NCBI GenBank assembly: GCA_023807065.1
Contig: JAJJLU010000410.1
Span: forward strand, 1-51,069
Source of the DNA: Isotricha intestinalis
Lineage: Eukaryota; Ciliophora; Litostomatea; Vestibuliferida; Isotrichidae
Length of the DNA stretch: 51,069 nt
Direction: 5' to 3'
Below are positions 20,501 through 28,466 of this stretch, piece by piece (position 1 is the first letter of the stretch; each line of letters opens with the position of its first letter). The notes beneath the pieces were generated by a model that was not told where the DNA came from, did not search any database, and saw nothing but the letters and a program-made list of their open reading frames with translations. Both the position numbers and the translations under genes were made by a program.

Positions 20501-23008
20501 TAAATGATTTTCATCTTGATAATCATTAGTATAAATCTGAGGTAAATTAAAAAAAAAATGTTTTGAATATTCTACAATTTCAAGTCTAGATTTGGAAATA
20601 TCATATTGATATAAATCATTACTTAAACCAAAATATGCAAATAATGAAGTAATTTTTGTATCTTTTTTTCTAATTAAATCCATCATTTTTGCATTTCTAA
20701 AAGAATTAGAAGATAAAATATTTAATCCTGCTTTTAATGCAAAATTTGTATATAAAATATTTAAATTACTATAAAAAAACCATAATTCCATATTAAATAT
20801 TTTATCACATACTGTTCTTGGTTCTGTTATTACTATATTTTTAAATTTATTCATATTTTCATTTATAAAATTTTCTATTTTTATCATTGGAAGAATATTT
20901 AACATAATTTTTAAAAAAATTAAATAAGTATTATAATCTAAAGGAGTTTCTACTAATCGAAATAATCTATTTAAAATATTTTCTAATGTTTTAACTACTC
21001 CATTTATTAATTTAAAATTTAATTTTTTACTTTCTTTATTTGTACTATCAAAAGCTTTAATAAATTTTAAAAATTCACATTCGAAAAAATGAAAATTTCT
21101 TCTATCATATTCCATATGTTCTTTAGAACAATAAGAAATAAATTTACATTTTTTACAAACAAAAGTTGGTTTTTTCTTTTTACAAACTTTACACTTTTTT
21201 TTTATTTTTTCAATTTTATCATATTTTGTTACAATTTTTAATTTTGAAAAACTATCTTCATTTGTTGTTGAAGGTGAATAAGAAATTCTTGCACTTTTAT
21301 ATACTAAAGAATAAAAATAATTATTAATTCTAAATTTTATTATAAATTTATTTGTCAAAATGAAACTATAGTTTAAATACTCATAATGTAAAACATCATA
21401 TAATTTAATATCATTTGGAATAAATTTTTTTTCATAGAAAATTTTACTCATTAAAATCCCAGATTCATTTTTATTTTTAGGATTAGGATATTTATAAATT
21501 GATATTAAATTAGAAAATTGCTTAAATTTAAAAAGATGAAAATATGTAAAACAATAAATTAAATTTTTTTCTGATGTGTGATTATTTCTCATAAAAGTAG
21601 TAAATTCTAAACTTTTTTCTTTTTCACTTAAAGAATAATGAATAATACATTTTTCTTTTGAGGAAAATAAAATTTTAAGTGAAGAAGAAGATTTTGAATC
21701 TGTATTTTTTTGATTACCATCTAAAATAAAATTAGAAACATTTGATGGATTTAAATATTGTATTTGGTCAGTTTTATTATAAATTGGAAATATATTTCCT
21801 TTACTTATTCTAACTCCAGTACTTGGAGTTTTATAAAAATCTAATTTATCCTTATCTTCTATATTTGTTGTTTCTCTTGATTGATTACTATCTATAGAAT
21901 TTGTATTATTACTATTATTATTATTACTATGTGATGATGATACATAATTTTCAAATTCAACTATGTTAAATCTTTTTTTAACATCTTCAGGAGAATCTGA
22001 GTCATAAAATTTAAATGCTAAAATATCTGTATCTCCTAATGCAAGAATTATGAAAGAAACACAATTTTTAGAATAATAAATTTTAATATGACAATTTTTT
22101 ATTTTATCAAAAGAATTTACTGTTTTTTTAATTATATTATTTACTACATATTGTTTAAAATGAAGAAGAACATATTTTATAGATACAGTTAACCAATTAG
22201 TTACATATCTAATGAGTTTTCCATTTATTAATAAAACCATAATATAAAACCATTTGTTTTCATTATTTTTAGAATCTATTCTTTGTATTAAAAATTCTTC
22301 AACTGAATTATAATTTTCTTCAAAAGGAAATTTATGCATAATAAATTGTTGATTTGTAATGACATTTTCATTTAAAATAAAAAAATATAATTGATTATTA
22401 GAAACACAGAAAACATAAGTTCTAGTTAAATATTGTAAATTATCATCGTTTTGTTTAATAACTATTAATTCATCAAAAGTAGATATTACTCTTACATTAT
22501 GATGATTCTCTGAATTTACATATAAAGTTGTGTATTTTTTAGTTAAAAAATCAATTAATATTATTTTCTTTTTAACACATTGTAAAATTATATATGAGTT
22601 ATTCACTAAAAATAAATTATAAGAGTAAGTAAATATTTTTTTTGGTTTATAATCTTCATCTTCTGATTGAGTTCCATTTAATATTTCATCACTTAATATA
22701 GCTTGTATTTTATTTACTTCAAAACTCATTGTTGATATATTTTGATATTTTATATTTTCTCTTTTCAAATCAAAAATATTTTTTAATATTACTAAAATAA
22801 GAGTTGAAGACTCAGTTTTTAAATATAATATTGCAGTATATTTATTATTACATGTAGATGTTATATATCTTAAATTTTCAAATTTTGTTATATTATATTG
22901 TACAATAAAAAAATTGGTAGTATTATCATCCACATCAGTACCATTATAGGTTATTTCATTAGGTAATATTTTAATAGCTGGAGTGTCATCAGGAGAATTT
23001 TCATCCAT
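17522..23008 (-). CDS. Giant MYND zinc-finger protein, 1828 aa
   Basis: Residues about 604-645 form a MYND-type zinc finger: CKVCKKKKPTFVCKKC, then YCSKEHMEYD, then a His and a final Cys in FHFFECEF. This is the usual Cys-rich pattern that binds two zinc ions and mediates protein-protein contacts. The roughly 600 residues before it are strand-rich and could form a beta-propeller-like domain, although no clean WD repeats are visible. Residues about 650-1100 are helical and look like TPR-type helical hairpins. After about residue 1380 the protein is Lys/Ser/Asn-rich and probably disordered, ending in a basic RRPPSYKTLKQRVLKRAPK. No SET domain is visible, so a SMYD methyltransferase is unlikely. 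Function unknown; a cytosolic scaffold is my best guess. Confidence 0.88.
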   Translation of the reverse strand: MDENSPDDTPAIKILPNEITYNGTDVDDNTTNFFIVQYNITKFENLRYITSTCNNKYTAILYLKTESSTLILVILKNIFDLKRENIKYQNISTMSFEVNKIQAILSDEILNGTQSEDEDYKPKKIFTYSYNLFLVNNSYIILQCVKKKIILIDFLTKKYTTLYVNSENHHNVRVISTFDELIVIKQNDDNLQYLTRTYVFCVSNNQLYFFILNENVITNQQFIMHKFPFEENYNSVEEFLIQRIDSKNNENKWFYIMVLLINGKLIRYVTNWLTVSIKYVLLHFKQYVVNNIIKKTVNSFDKIKNCHIKIYYSKNCVSFIILALGDTDILAFKFYDSDSPEDVKKRFNIVEFENYVSSSHSNNNNSNNTNSIDSNQSRETTNIEDKDKLDFYKTPSTGVRISKGNIFPIYNKTDQIQYLNPSNVSNFILDGNQKNTDSKSSSSLKILFSSKEKCIIHYSLSEKEKSLEFTTFMRNNHTSEKNLIYCFTYFHLFKFKQFSNLISIYKYPNPKNKNESGILMSKIFYEKKFIPNDIKLYDVLHYEYLNYSFILTNKFIIKFRINNYFYSLVYKSARISYSPSTTNEDSFSKLKIVTKYDKIEKIKKKCKVCKKKKPTFVCKKCKFISYCSKEHMEYDRRNFHFFECEFLKFIKAFDSTNKESKKLNFKLINGVVKTLENILNRLFRLVETPLDYNTYLIFLKIMLNILPMIKIENFINENMNKFKNIVITEPRTVCDKIFNMELWFFYSNLNILYTNFALKAGLNILSSNSFRNAKMMDLIRKKDTKITSLFAYFGLSNDLYQYDISKSRLEIVEYSKHFFFNLPQIYTNDYQDENHLNIHEHFMLYHMNSLTSLLKIGMKLGEINSYKSLIGYLTSIMFLIPNLLEDKLNNGEYANDYLSAQLTLAYIYYYLSFILVEIEKIPSSIIVLNYVYSLLEKSVNLYSFQSKVLLNTGILLNFTGNNDSGIHKMEEAYRIAVNKNSSLDYQCKILKLLILAYININKVYNAYLLIKESINKIKGVLGITEDFSNSSSFKYYKLLLKLKAYLLFIVEFMGYKYNKSKKLGTNKKKNDKKMVENLIAVSQNEIPDSILPSKFNLISNQLIKYVAENDLKFKKEFQSQEEISANNWFENQNTKNHPFLLINFQNDIKTALEFLYEFKPQEFHQINEDNSAVVVEDNNKDEIHDKSNSNLSKELSVSYINAFKEKNITLKNEEINYLDEIEIKMELFDMLNSHQQKKLKEINNKILLRSILLRDPKGTIDKFNLNYHPKYTYEFFSLVNKLEENYFIKNYANLYIIEDYEVKLFDYKAGYILLGLRKFLNLDKIKNIIFIHKLKFLDKIKKNELSLITSNDISNDEKGKRDWVKKLKKVCEKNNYPFTDNLNHLLENVIEILNDKERQFLFENPQYLLNFIYIDRNAKYEDIKREINTINLSQSSESLKSHSSTSQIQETNLINSSNYANFRFTMKSPSSIENNDSFQFSTKNLTNKVVKFTLNTSKNKEYYDESLSENEDDNNNNNNNGFYLLDKKNSSKKTITLRPFNNINIETSKSMKVLHSVKEEEASIIRKDKTSIIGKDLTEIIEDKIDEKKDLKLMPKQSKESKDIPTIILKEMDDSSKSKRKNSFITNNNTNENNNYKMKIEEDMKNVSKIDEDKDNLNYSPFITDNINEMLKVSDKQSGFASIKNSQNDIKFSNKESKKNSIYKPPIIPKKKFSNSAKKDPIIKKKTLEKNIPVKNKKETLNKNTSKEVINDEIPEEIIKALMENTIISKGNDSIKKSIISDSTKKSQSENQNINYEKNNEGVKFQYFDRRPPSYKTLKQRVLKRAPK

Positions 23009-23771
23009 TTAAAAATAATTAAAATAAATTTAAAATGAAAAATAAATTCACTTGTTTTATCTCTTTATAATATGGTAATGATTGCTTTCATTCTTTATAT
23101 ATTTTTATTAATGTTATTAAGAAAACTCTAATACTTTTAATGGATTTCCTTCCTTTTAAATATATGATAAAAGTTACTTTTTATATATATAGAACCAAAT
23201 TTTTTTTTCTTATTTAGATGTTTTTAATTTAAATAGTTTTTGAAATAGGATTAAATTTTTATATAATATATACTTAAAAAAACATAAATACTAACATTTC
23301 AAAATCATTTCAATATCATTTTAAAACTTTATTCTAAATCAAAAATATATTTCATAAACCATTCTAAAAGAATTTATCCAAAAAAATCTTAAAAACTCAA
23401 ATAAAAACATTTCCAAAAGAAAAATACATTAATCAAGAAACCATTAAATTCCACAATATCATATAAAGAAAAACTTAACCTTTAATCAAATATTGATAAT
23501 AATATATATAATTTACATAATGAATATTTTAATGTTACAAAAGTGAATTTTCCAAATCAAAATTAAGAATATAAAAGAAGAAATTTAAAGTAGGAAATTA
23601 AAAATAAAATTACTATATATCAAATTAAATAATTTATTATAAAAAGAAAAAGAAGCAAAAAATAAATTAGTAAATCAAAAAACTTATTAATGAATTAAAA
23701 TATACATTTAAATTAATTTTTTTTTTAAAAAAATAATAAATATTTAAAAATACCTATAATAAAATATTTTC
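23009..23771. other. Intergenic, possible relic near 23300-23700
   Basis: This 763-base region separates two minus-strand genes. The plus strand from about 23300 to 23700 is richer in A and C than its surroundings. It contains coding-like pieces such as PLNSTISYKEKLNL and NEYFNVTKVNFPNQN, interrupted by TAA and TAG. This may be the remains of an Asn/Lys-rich gene. No family is recognisable and no RNA gene is seen. Confidence 0.25.
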
Positions 23772-24164
23772 TTACTTTAATTCATCAGGAATATTTTGTC
23801 CATATAATTGTCTTAAAGCTCTTTGCATTACACTATCTTTTTCAATAGAATAAGGATGTTGTTTAGAAGGAATTTCTAAAACAGTAGGAATTATTTCATC
23901 ATATGCATCTAAAGTTTCTCTTATTTTATCGGCAACATCTTGAGATATTAATATTATTCCTATATCTTTTCTGGATACTAATGACTCAAAAAATTCTTGA
24001 ATCATTGATTTATCTGTTTCTGATGTTACTTTTAGAAAATTTGTTGAATTTTCATTTCTTTCTCCTATTCCTGCTAATAAAAATCCTGTTACTGTTTCTT
24101 CATCTCCTATTATTCCTATTAACATGTTATTTTCATTACGATTAAATCTTTTGTTTTTTGACAT
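23772..24164 (-). CDS. VMA7: V-type ATPase subunit F (V1 sector)
   Basis: A 130-aa protein matching subunit F of the V1 sector along its whole length. It has IGIIGDEETVTGFLLAGIG near residue 16 (the classic early strand-loop-helix), DIGIILISQDVADKIRETLD in the middle, and IPTVLEIPSKQHPYSIEKDSVMQRA toward the end. Subunit F sits on the central rotor with subunit D and couples ATP hydrolysis to proton pumping into acidic compartments. A short basic N-terminal extension of about 12 residues precedes the conserved part; the length is otherwise normal. Start ATG and stop TAA are clear. A perfect 18-bp tandem duplication lies directly upstream of the start. Confidence 0.96.
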   Translation of the reverse strand: MSKNKRFNRNENNMLIGIIGDEETVTGFLLAGIGERNENSTNFLKVTSETDKSMIQEFFESLVSRKDIGIILISQDVADKIRETLDAYDEIIPTVLEIPSKQHPYSIEKDSVMQRALRQLYGQNIPDELK

Positions 24165-24165
24165 T

Positions 24166-24201
24166 TTTTTTTTATTTATTTAATTTTTTTTATTTATTTA
24201 A
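24166..24201. repeat. Perfect 2 x 18-bp T-rich tandem repeat upstream of VMA7
   Basis: Two identical head-to-tail copies of an 18-base unit (eight T, then ATTTATTTAA) occupy 24166-24201, starting one base upstream of the VMA7 ATG on its 5' side. A third, degenerate copy follows to about 24225. It probably lies in the leader or promoter. In DNA this AT-rich it could be simple slippage. Confidence 0.6.
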
Positions 24202-24918
24202 TTTTTTTATTCATTTTTTATTTATTATTTATTTGTTTTTATTTATTAATTTTGGAAAATTTTAATAACAATTTATTATTAAAATTTAATAAAATTCCTA
24301 TACAAATAAAATAAAAGATAATTTTAGTTAAACAGAAATTAAGAGAATATTAATTTTAATATTTTTAAAAGAAAAAATTGGACATTCTTAATGTTTCTAT
24401 AAATTGATAATCTATTATAAATGCTTGGCTTTTGATATTTAATATTTTGTTTAAATTTAAATCTTCCTTTATATCATCATATCTAGAATAAATAAATATA
24501 AAAAACAATTGTTTTATATTTCTCTAACTTAGATATTTTATAAATTGTTTCCATATATTTTTCATTCATTTATTCATATTTATGTAATATGATTTATTGA
24601 GCTTAAACTATTATTTATTGTTGGATATTCTTTGAAATAATAATGTCAAAAAAATTTAAACACATTATAAAGAAATATTATTTTAATAAAATACTCATTA
24701 TTTTAATAAAAAATAATTTTAGATTTTAATTTTTTTGGAAGAGTTAAAAAAAATTAAATTAAATGTTTAACTGGAATTCAGCAAAACATAAAAATACATA
24801 CAAACAAAAAAAGAATCAAATTTTTATTTGTTTATTTTTTTTTTTTTTTGATTTTTTACTTTTACAAAATTCTAATATCCCTTTGTCTAATATTGTTTTC
24901 CATATTTTTTTTTCTTCT
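24202..24918. other. Intergenic region between VMA7 and the Lys-rich ORF
   Basis: Apart from the relic at 24365-24655 and the tail of the T-rich repeat, this gap is AT-rich sequence with long T runs (24836-24850). No RNA gene or promoter box is recognisable. A small plus-strand frame at 24763-24987 is Phe-rich antisense sequence and not convincing. Confidence 0.35.
24365..24655 (-). pseudogene. Decayed coding relic, family unknown
   Basis: On the minus strand two frames together give a continuous protein-like reading. The first has IISKNIQQ, then IILHKYE and MNEKYMETIYKISKLEK, with TAA where Gln would fit. A one-base shift then leads into SRYDDIKEDLNLNKILNIKS and ends IETLRMSNFF before a TAA at 24365. 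Alternatively, a 46-nt GT-AG intron at 24483-24528 would join an ATG at 24569 to the downstream frame and give a 52-aa protein. The upstream extension with stops makes a pseudogene likelier. I cannot name the family. Confidence 0.4.
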
Positions 24919-25407
24919 TTATCTGAATTTTCCTCCATTTTTTTTTTTCATTTCATCATCAATGTAACAATAAAATTTACAATCTAAAATTTCTTTAATT
25001 TCTTCAACATTTTTTATTTCTTCAATTATATCTTTATTTTCTTTTGTTTCTTTTAGCTTTTTTTTCACTTCTCTATAATCAATCAAAATTTTTTCAATTG
25101 TTTTTTCTAAAAGAGATTTAACATAACCTTTTTCAATTCCAGTTATTATATTAAGTTTAGGATATTTTTTTCCAAATTTGTTTTCAATTAATTCATTTAA
25201 CTTTTTGGTGAAATTTTTAATAGAATTATTTATTATTTTTTTGTAAGAATTATCAACAGAATATTTGGTATGAATTGCATGTTTATTACATAATTTATAG
25301 CACCTACCTCTTTTCTTATTCATTACTTTAAACAATGGGTATGTAAAAGATGAATAATACAGTTTTTTTACTGAAAAATCATCGTTTTGTGAAAATGGCT
25401 CACTCAT
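24919..25407 (-). CDS. Hypothetical Lys-rich protein, start uncertain
   Basis: The frame is open from about 25548 but has no ATG until Met at 25407, which I use as the provisional start (162 aa). The longer reading begins at a TTG at 25503 and adds 32 residues that look coding (TDDPTNFKTNIKDLLHYK). The 5' end may therefore lie in an unseen exon, or the gene may be broken. The middle has a Cys/His-bearing basic patch, KKRGRCYKLCNKHAIHTKYS, followed by amphipathic helices (LLEKTIEKILIDYREVKK). It ends DEMKKKNGGKFR then TAA. I do not recognise the family. A decayed stretch further upstream at 25755-26010 has a similar helix and may be a relative. Confidence 0.5.
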   Translation of the reverse strand: MSEPFSQNDDFSVKKLYYSSFTYPLFKVMNKKRGRCYKLCNKHAIHTKYSVDNSYKKIINNSIKNFTKKLNELIENKFGKKYPKLNIITGIEKGYVKSLLEKTIEKILIDYREVKKKLKETKENKDIIEEIKNVEEIKEILDCKFYCYIDDEMKKKNGGKFR

Positions 25408-25754
25408 TAAAGATTTATTCTCATCAAAAGAAATTGCTGAATTATCTTTATAATGTAAAAGATCTTTAATATTTGTTTTAAAATTTGTGGGATCATCAGT
25501 CAAATGTATTTCAATGTTTGATTCACTTATTTTATTTATAAAAATTTTTTATTTTTTTTTCTTACCTTTTCTATCTGCTTTTAGTTCTTTATTTAAAATT
25601 TATAAAAACAATTGAAAGATAAGTAAGAAAATTAAAAAATAAAATAAATAAAAAACTATTTTTATTTATTAAATATTTATATATTATAATATGAATATTA
25701 TATTTCTAGTAAAGTTTTATTTATTAAAAGTATAATTTAAAAGATATTTCAATT

Positions 25755-26010
25755 TTAAAATATACTTTCATTTAGTTTTTTTAAAAAATCAAATTTATCT
25801 CCATCATCTAAATCTTTTTCTATCAGAAACAAACACAATAAAAAGAAGTTATATTTTTATTATTTTTCTATTCAATTTTTGAAATCATTTTTATCAAAAA
25901 TATTTCTTTAATATTTTTAGTCAAAACACTCCTTTTATAAAACCAAATCATATTCTAATATTCAAAAAATGCATAAATTGATTTTTTAAATATAACTTTA
26001 TATTATAAAT
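25755..26010 (-). pseudogene. Decayed Lys-rich coding relic
   Basis: The minus strand carries FLIEKDLDDGDKFDFLKKLNESIF ending at a TAA at 25755. Before it, in another frame, lie SVLTKNIKEIFLIKMISKIE, a TAG and KNNKNITSFY. The combination reads like the end of an intact protein broken by a frameshift and stops. Its helix TKNIKEIF resembles EKTIEKIL in the neighbouring Lys-rich ORF, so the two may be fragments of duplicated genes. The similarity is short and unproven. Confidence 0.35.
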
Positions 26011-26648
26011 TAATTATAATAAAAAAATATCCAAAGAATTTGAACTTCATTTAATTCTTTAAATGAAGGGAATACCTTTTTGTTTAAGTCAAAAAAATCT
26101 ATATTATAGAAAAGATAGAATTAGTTGAAGAAAAAAATAATAATAACAAATAAAGTAGAAGAGAGAAATTAAATAATTTTAATGCTTCAGAACAAAAAAA
26201 TAAAATAAATAAAAGATTATTCTTCATATATTATTATTATTCATTGTTTGAAGTTTAAATATGAAACAAAGAAATCATAAAAATATTTTTTATTTGGGAA
26301 GGGATAATATAATAAATAGAATATAATTTATTTTGAGATGGTTGTTAACAATTTATTAGATATTTTCAAACTAAACAAGATGTTAATTCACATTTTTCTA
26401 AAAGCATTCTTTAATTAATAATATTGAATATGAAATTAAAAGGTATTTATTTTTAAAAATGCTATTTTTGTATTTTATCAGTTTTTTATCGTCTTTTTTA
26501 CATTCAAAATTTTTCTTTTTTTTTTTATGATTTTATTTTTTTATTTTTTTTTTGGATTTTTTTTTTGATTTTTTTTATTTTTTGTTTTAAAATAATTTTT
26601 TTGATTTATTTAATATTATAATATTAATTTTAAGTATATTTTTTTTTA
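26011..26648. other. Upstream region of CNOT11 with a perfect hairpin
   Basis: Bases 26045-26068 form a perfect 10-bp inverted repeat (CTTCATTTAA / TTAAATGAAG) with a TTCT loop. From about 26100 to 26260 there is a short plus-strand low-stop frame of Glu/Asn/Lys codons, possibly a relic. Bases 26490-26645 are extremely T-rich and probably lie in the CNOT11 promoter or leader. Confidence 0.35.
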
Positions 26649-27776
26649 ATGTTATCTCTCAGTGAGTTGACAAGTTTATATAATATAATTTCAGATGAAG
26701 AAAAAACATTGCAAAATATATCAGATATTTTCCAGAAAACTTATTCAAAATCAGAGCAATTTAAATTAGGTATTACTTTATGGTATTTAATAAAAGATAA
26801 TTTATTAAATTTACCTCAAAGAATATCTTCTTTTTTTATTTTATATGATATGTATCAATTAGATAAAACCAATACAATTCCTTTTATTCCAATTATATTA
26901 GAATCATTAAAAAATTCAAAGCATTCAGAAGAAAAAAAATTTTTAATAGACTTCCTAAATAATAATATAATATATCAAAAAACAATAAAAAATATATTAG
27001 AAGAAAAATTAGAAAATGAGAATATAGAAATAGAAAAATATTATGAAAAATATAATAAATCCTCAGAAAAAATTCCAAAGATAATAAATGATTGGATAAG
27101 ACCAATAATATATGAAAATAAAACAGAAAATAATAATAATTTATTTAATTTAAGTCAACTCACTCCAAAAGATGTATCATTCAATTATTTCGAACCAAAT
27201 TATATGTCTTATTATCCTAATAATCAATTTCCTTTTTTTGATAATGAACCTTTATGGATTATGCCTTCTCTTAAACATGAATTAATTTGGGATTATAATC
27301 AAAATAAAGATAAAGTTTATTCATATCTTCATCATTTTAATAATTTAAATGAAGAAAAAATAATTTTTTGCTTAAATGAAATTGAACATAATCCTATTTT
27401 ATTAAAAGAAATTAATTTTAATTCTATTAAAATGATGGAGTTAATTGAAGTCAATCAAGATTTTTCCTTTCAATTATTAATGAAAATTAGTAAAAATACT
27501 ATTTTTGAAGAGTATTTAACTCAATTTTTAAAAATGAAATTTACTAATAATTCTATGAATGTACTTAATAAAATTCTTTTAAATGTTTCATTACCTAAAA
27601 CTTATATCAATGCATATATTAAACATATAATTTCTAATTATAAAGAAGAAATAAAAGAAGAAGAAAAAAAAGAAATTAAAAATTCACTTTGTAATTTTAT
27701 TTTAAATTTAATTGAAAATAAAATAATTGCTAAAGATGATCTCCCTAATGAAGTTAATGAAATAATTGATTTATAA
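26649..27776 (+). CDS. CNOT11: CCR4-NOT complex subunit 11
   Basis: A 375-aa protein collinear with CNOT11 (C2orf29). The N-terminal half starts LSLSELTSLYNII and has a helical region with FKLGITLWYLIKDNLL and RISSFFILYDMY. The C-terminal half carries EPLWIMPSLKHELIWDYN, then EIEHNPILLKEINFNSIKMM, LTQFLKMKFTNNSMNVLNKI and VSLPKTYINAYIKHIISNY, all in the family's order. CNOT11 binds CNOT10 and the CNOT1 N-terminus within the CCR4-NOT deadenylase complex that shortens mRNA poly(A) tails. At 375 aa it is shorter than animal versions (about 500 aa), mainly through shorter N-terminal and linker parts. Start and TAA stop are clear. The gene is absent from budding yeast, so its presence shows a fuller CCR4-NOT set. 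Confidence 0.92.
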   Translation: MLSLSELTSLYNIISDEEKTLQNISDIFQKTYSKSEQFKLGITLWYLIKDNLLNLPQRISSFFILYDMYQLDKTNTIPFIPIILESLKNSKHSEEKKFLIDFLNNNIIYQKTIKNILEEKLENENIEIEKYYEKYNKSSEKIPKIINDWIRPIIYENKTENNNNLFNLSQLTPKDVSFNYFEPNYMSYYPNNQFPFFDNEPLWIMPSLKHELIWDYNQNKDKVYSYLHHFNNLNEEKIIFCLNEIEHNPILLKEINFNSIKMMELIEVNQDFSFQLLMKISKNTIFEEYLTQFLKMKFTNNSMNVLNKILLNVSLPKTYINAYIKHIISNYKEEIKEEEKKEIKNSLCNFILNLIENKIIAKDDLPNEVNEIIDL

Positions 27777-28466
27777 TAATAAAAAGCGAAGTCATAACGA
27801 AACCAATAATAATACTATTAAATATTTATGTTTTTGGTTTTTGTATCGAAATTAATTTTAGATGTAAAATTTATAATTATCCTCTTTTATAAATAAACTA
27901 ATTTTAAACAATATAGTATTGTTATCTTAATATAATAACTATTATTTAAAAAAAAAACGAGTTAATTTTTATTTTAGAAAAAATATTTGAATTTTTAGAA
28001 AAAAATAAATAAAACAATAAAAAATAAATTACTTATCATAATTACAAATACTTATTTTCATTAATTTCATTTTTTTTTATTATCTTCCGTATCATTTAAA
28101 TTTTCCCTAATCTATACTTTACTTTCAAATTAAAAGAATATAATGTATTATTCAGGATTCATTTTTTTTAATATTATTTCTGAATTAAATAATATGATTG
28201 TTAGGAAAAATATTGTTTAGGCCTTTTTTTAATTTGAAAATTGTTATTTTATAAATTTTAAATGTTTTTAAATGTTTTTTTCCTATTTTTTTAGTTATAC
28301 ATATATTATTAAAGGAAAATAATATTAAGATATCATATATATATAATAAAATGAATGAGAAAATAATAAATATTATTTATGTAAAAAATAAAATATAAAA
28401 TAATTTTTAATAACTCAAAAAATTATTTAAAATAAATTTTAATATAATCTAATAATAATAAAAAAA
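27777..28466. other. Intergenic region upstream of the calcium channel
   Basis: This 690-base AT-rich region separates two plus-strand genes. It contains poly-A and poly-T runs. I see no missing N-terminal exon for the channel, no relic and no RNA gene. Confidence 0.4.

Noticed and set aside
17522..23008. SMYD-type methyltransferase
   Set aside because: MYND finger present but no SET motifs visible on either side.
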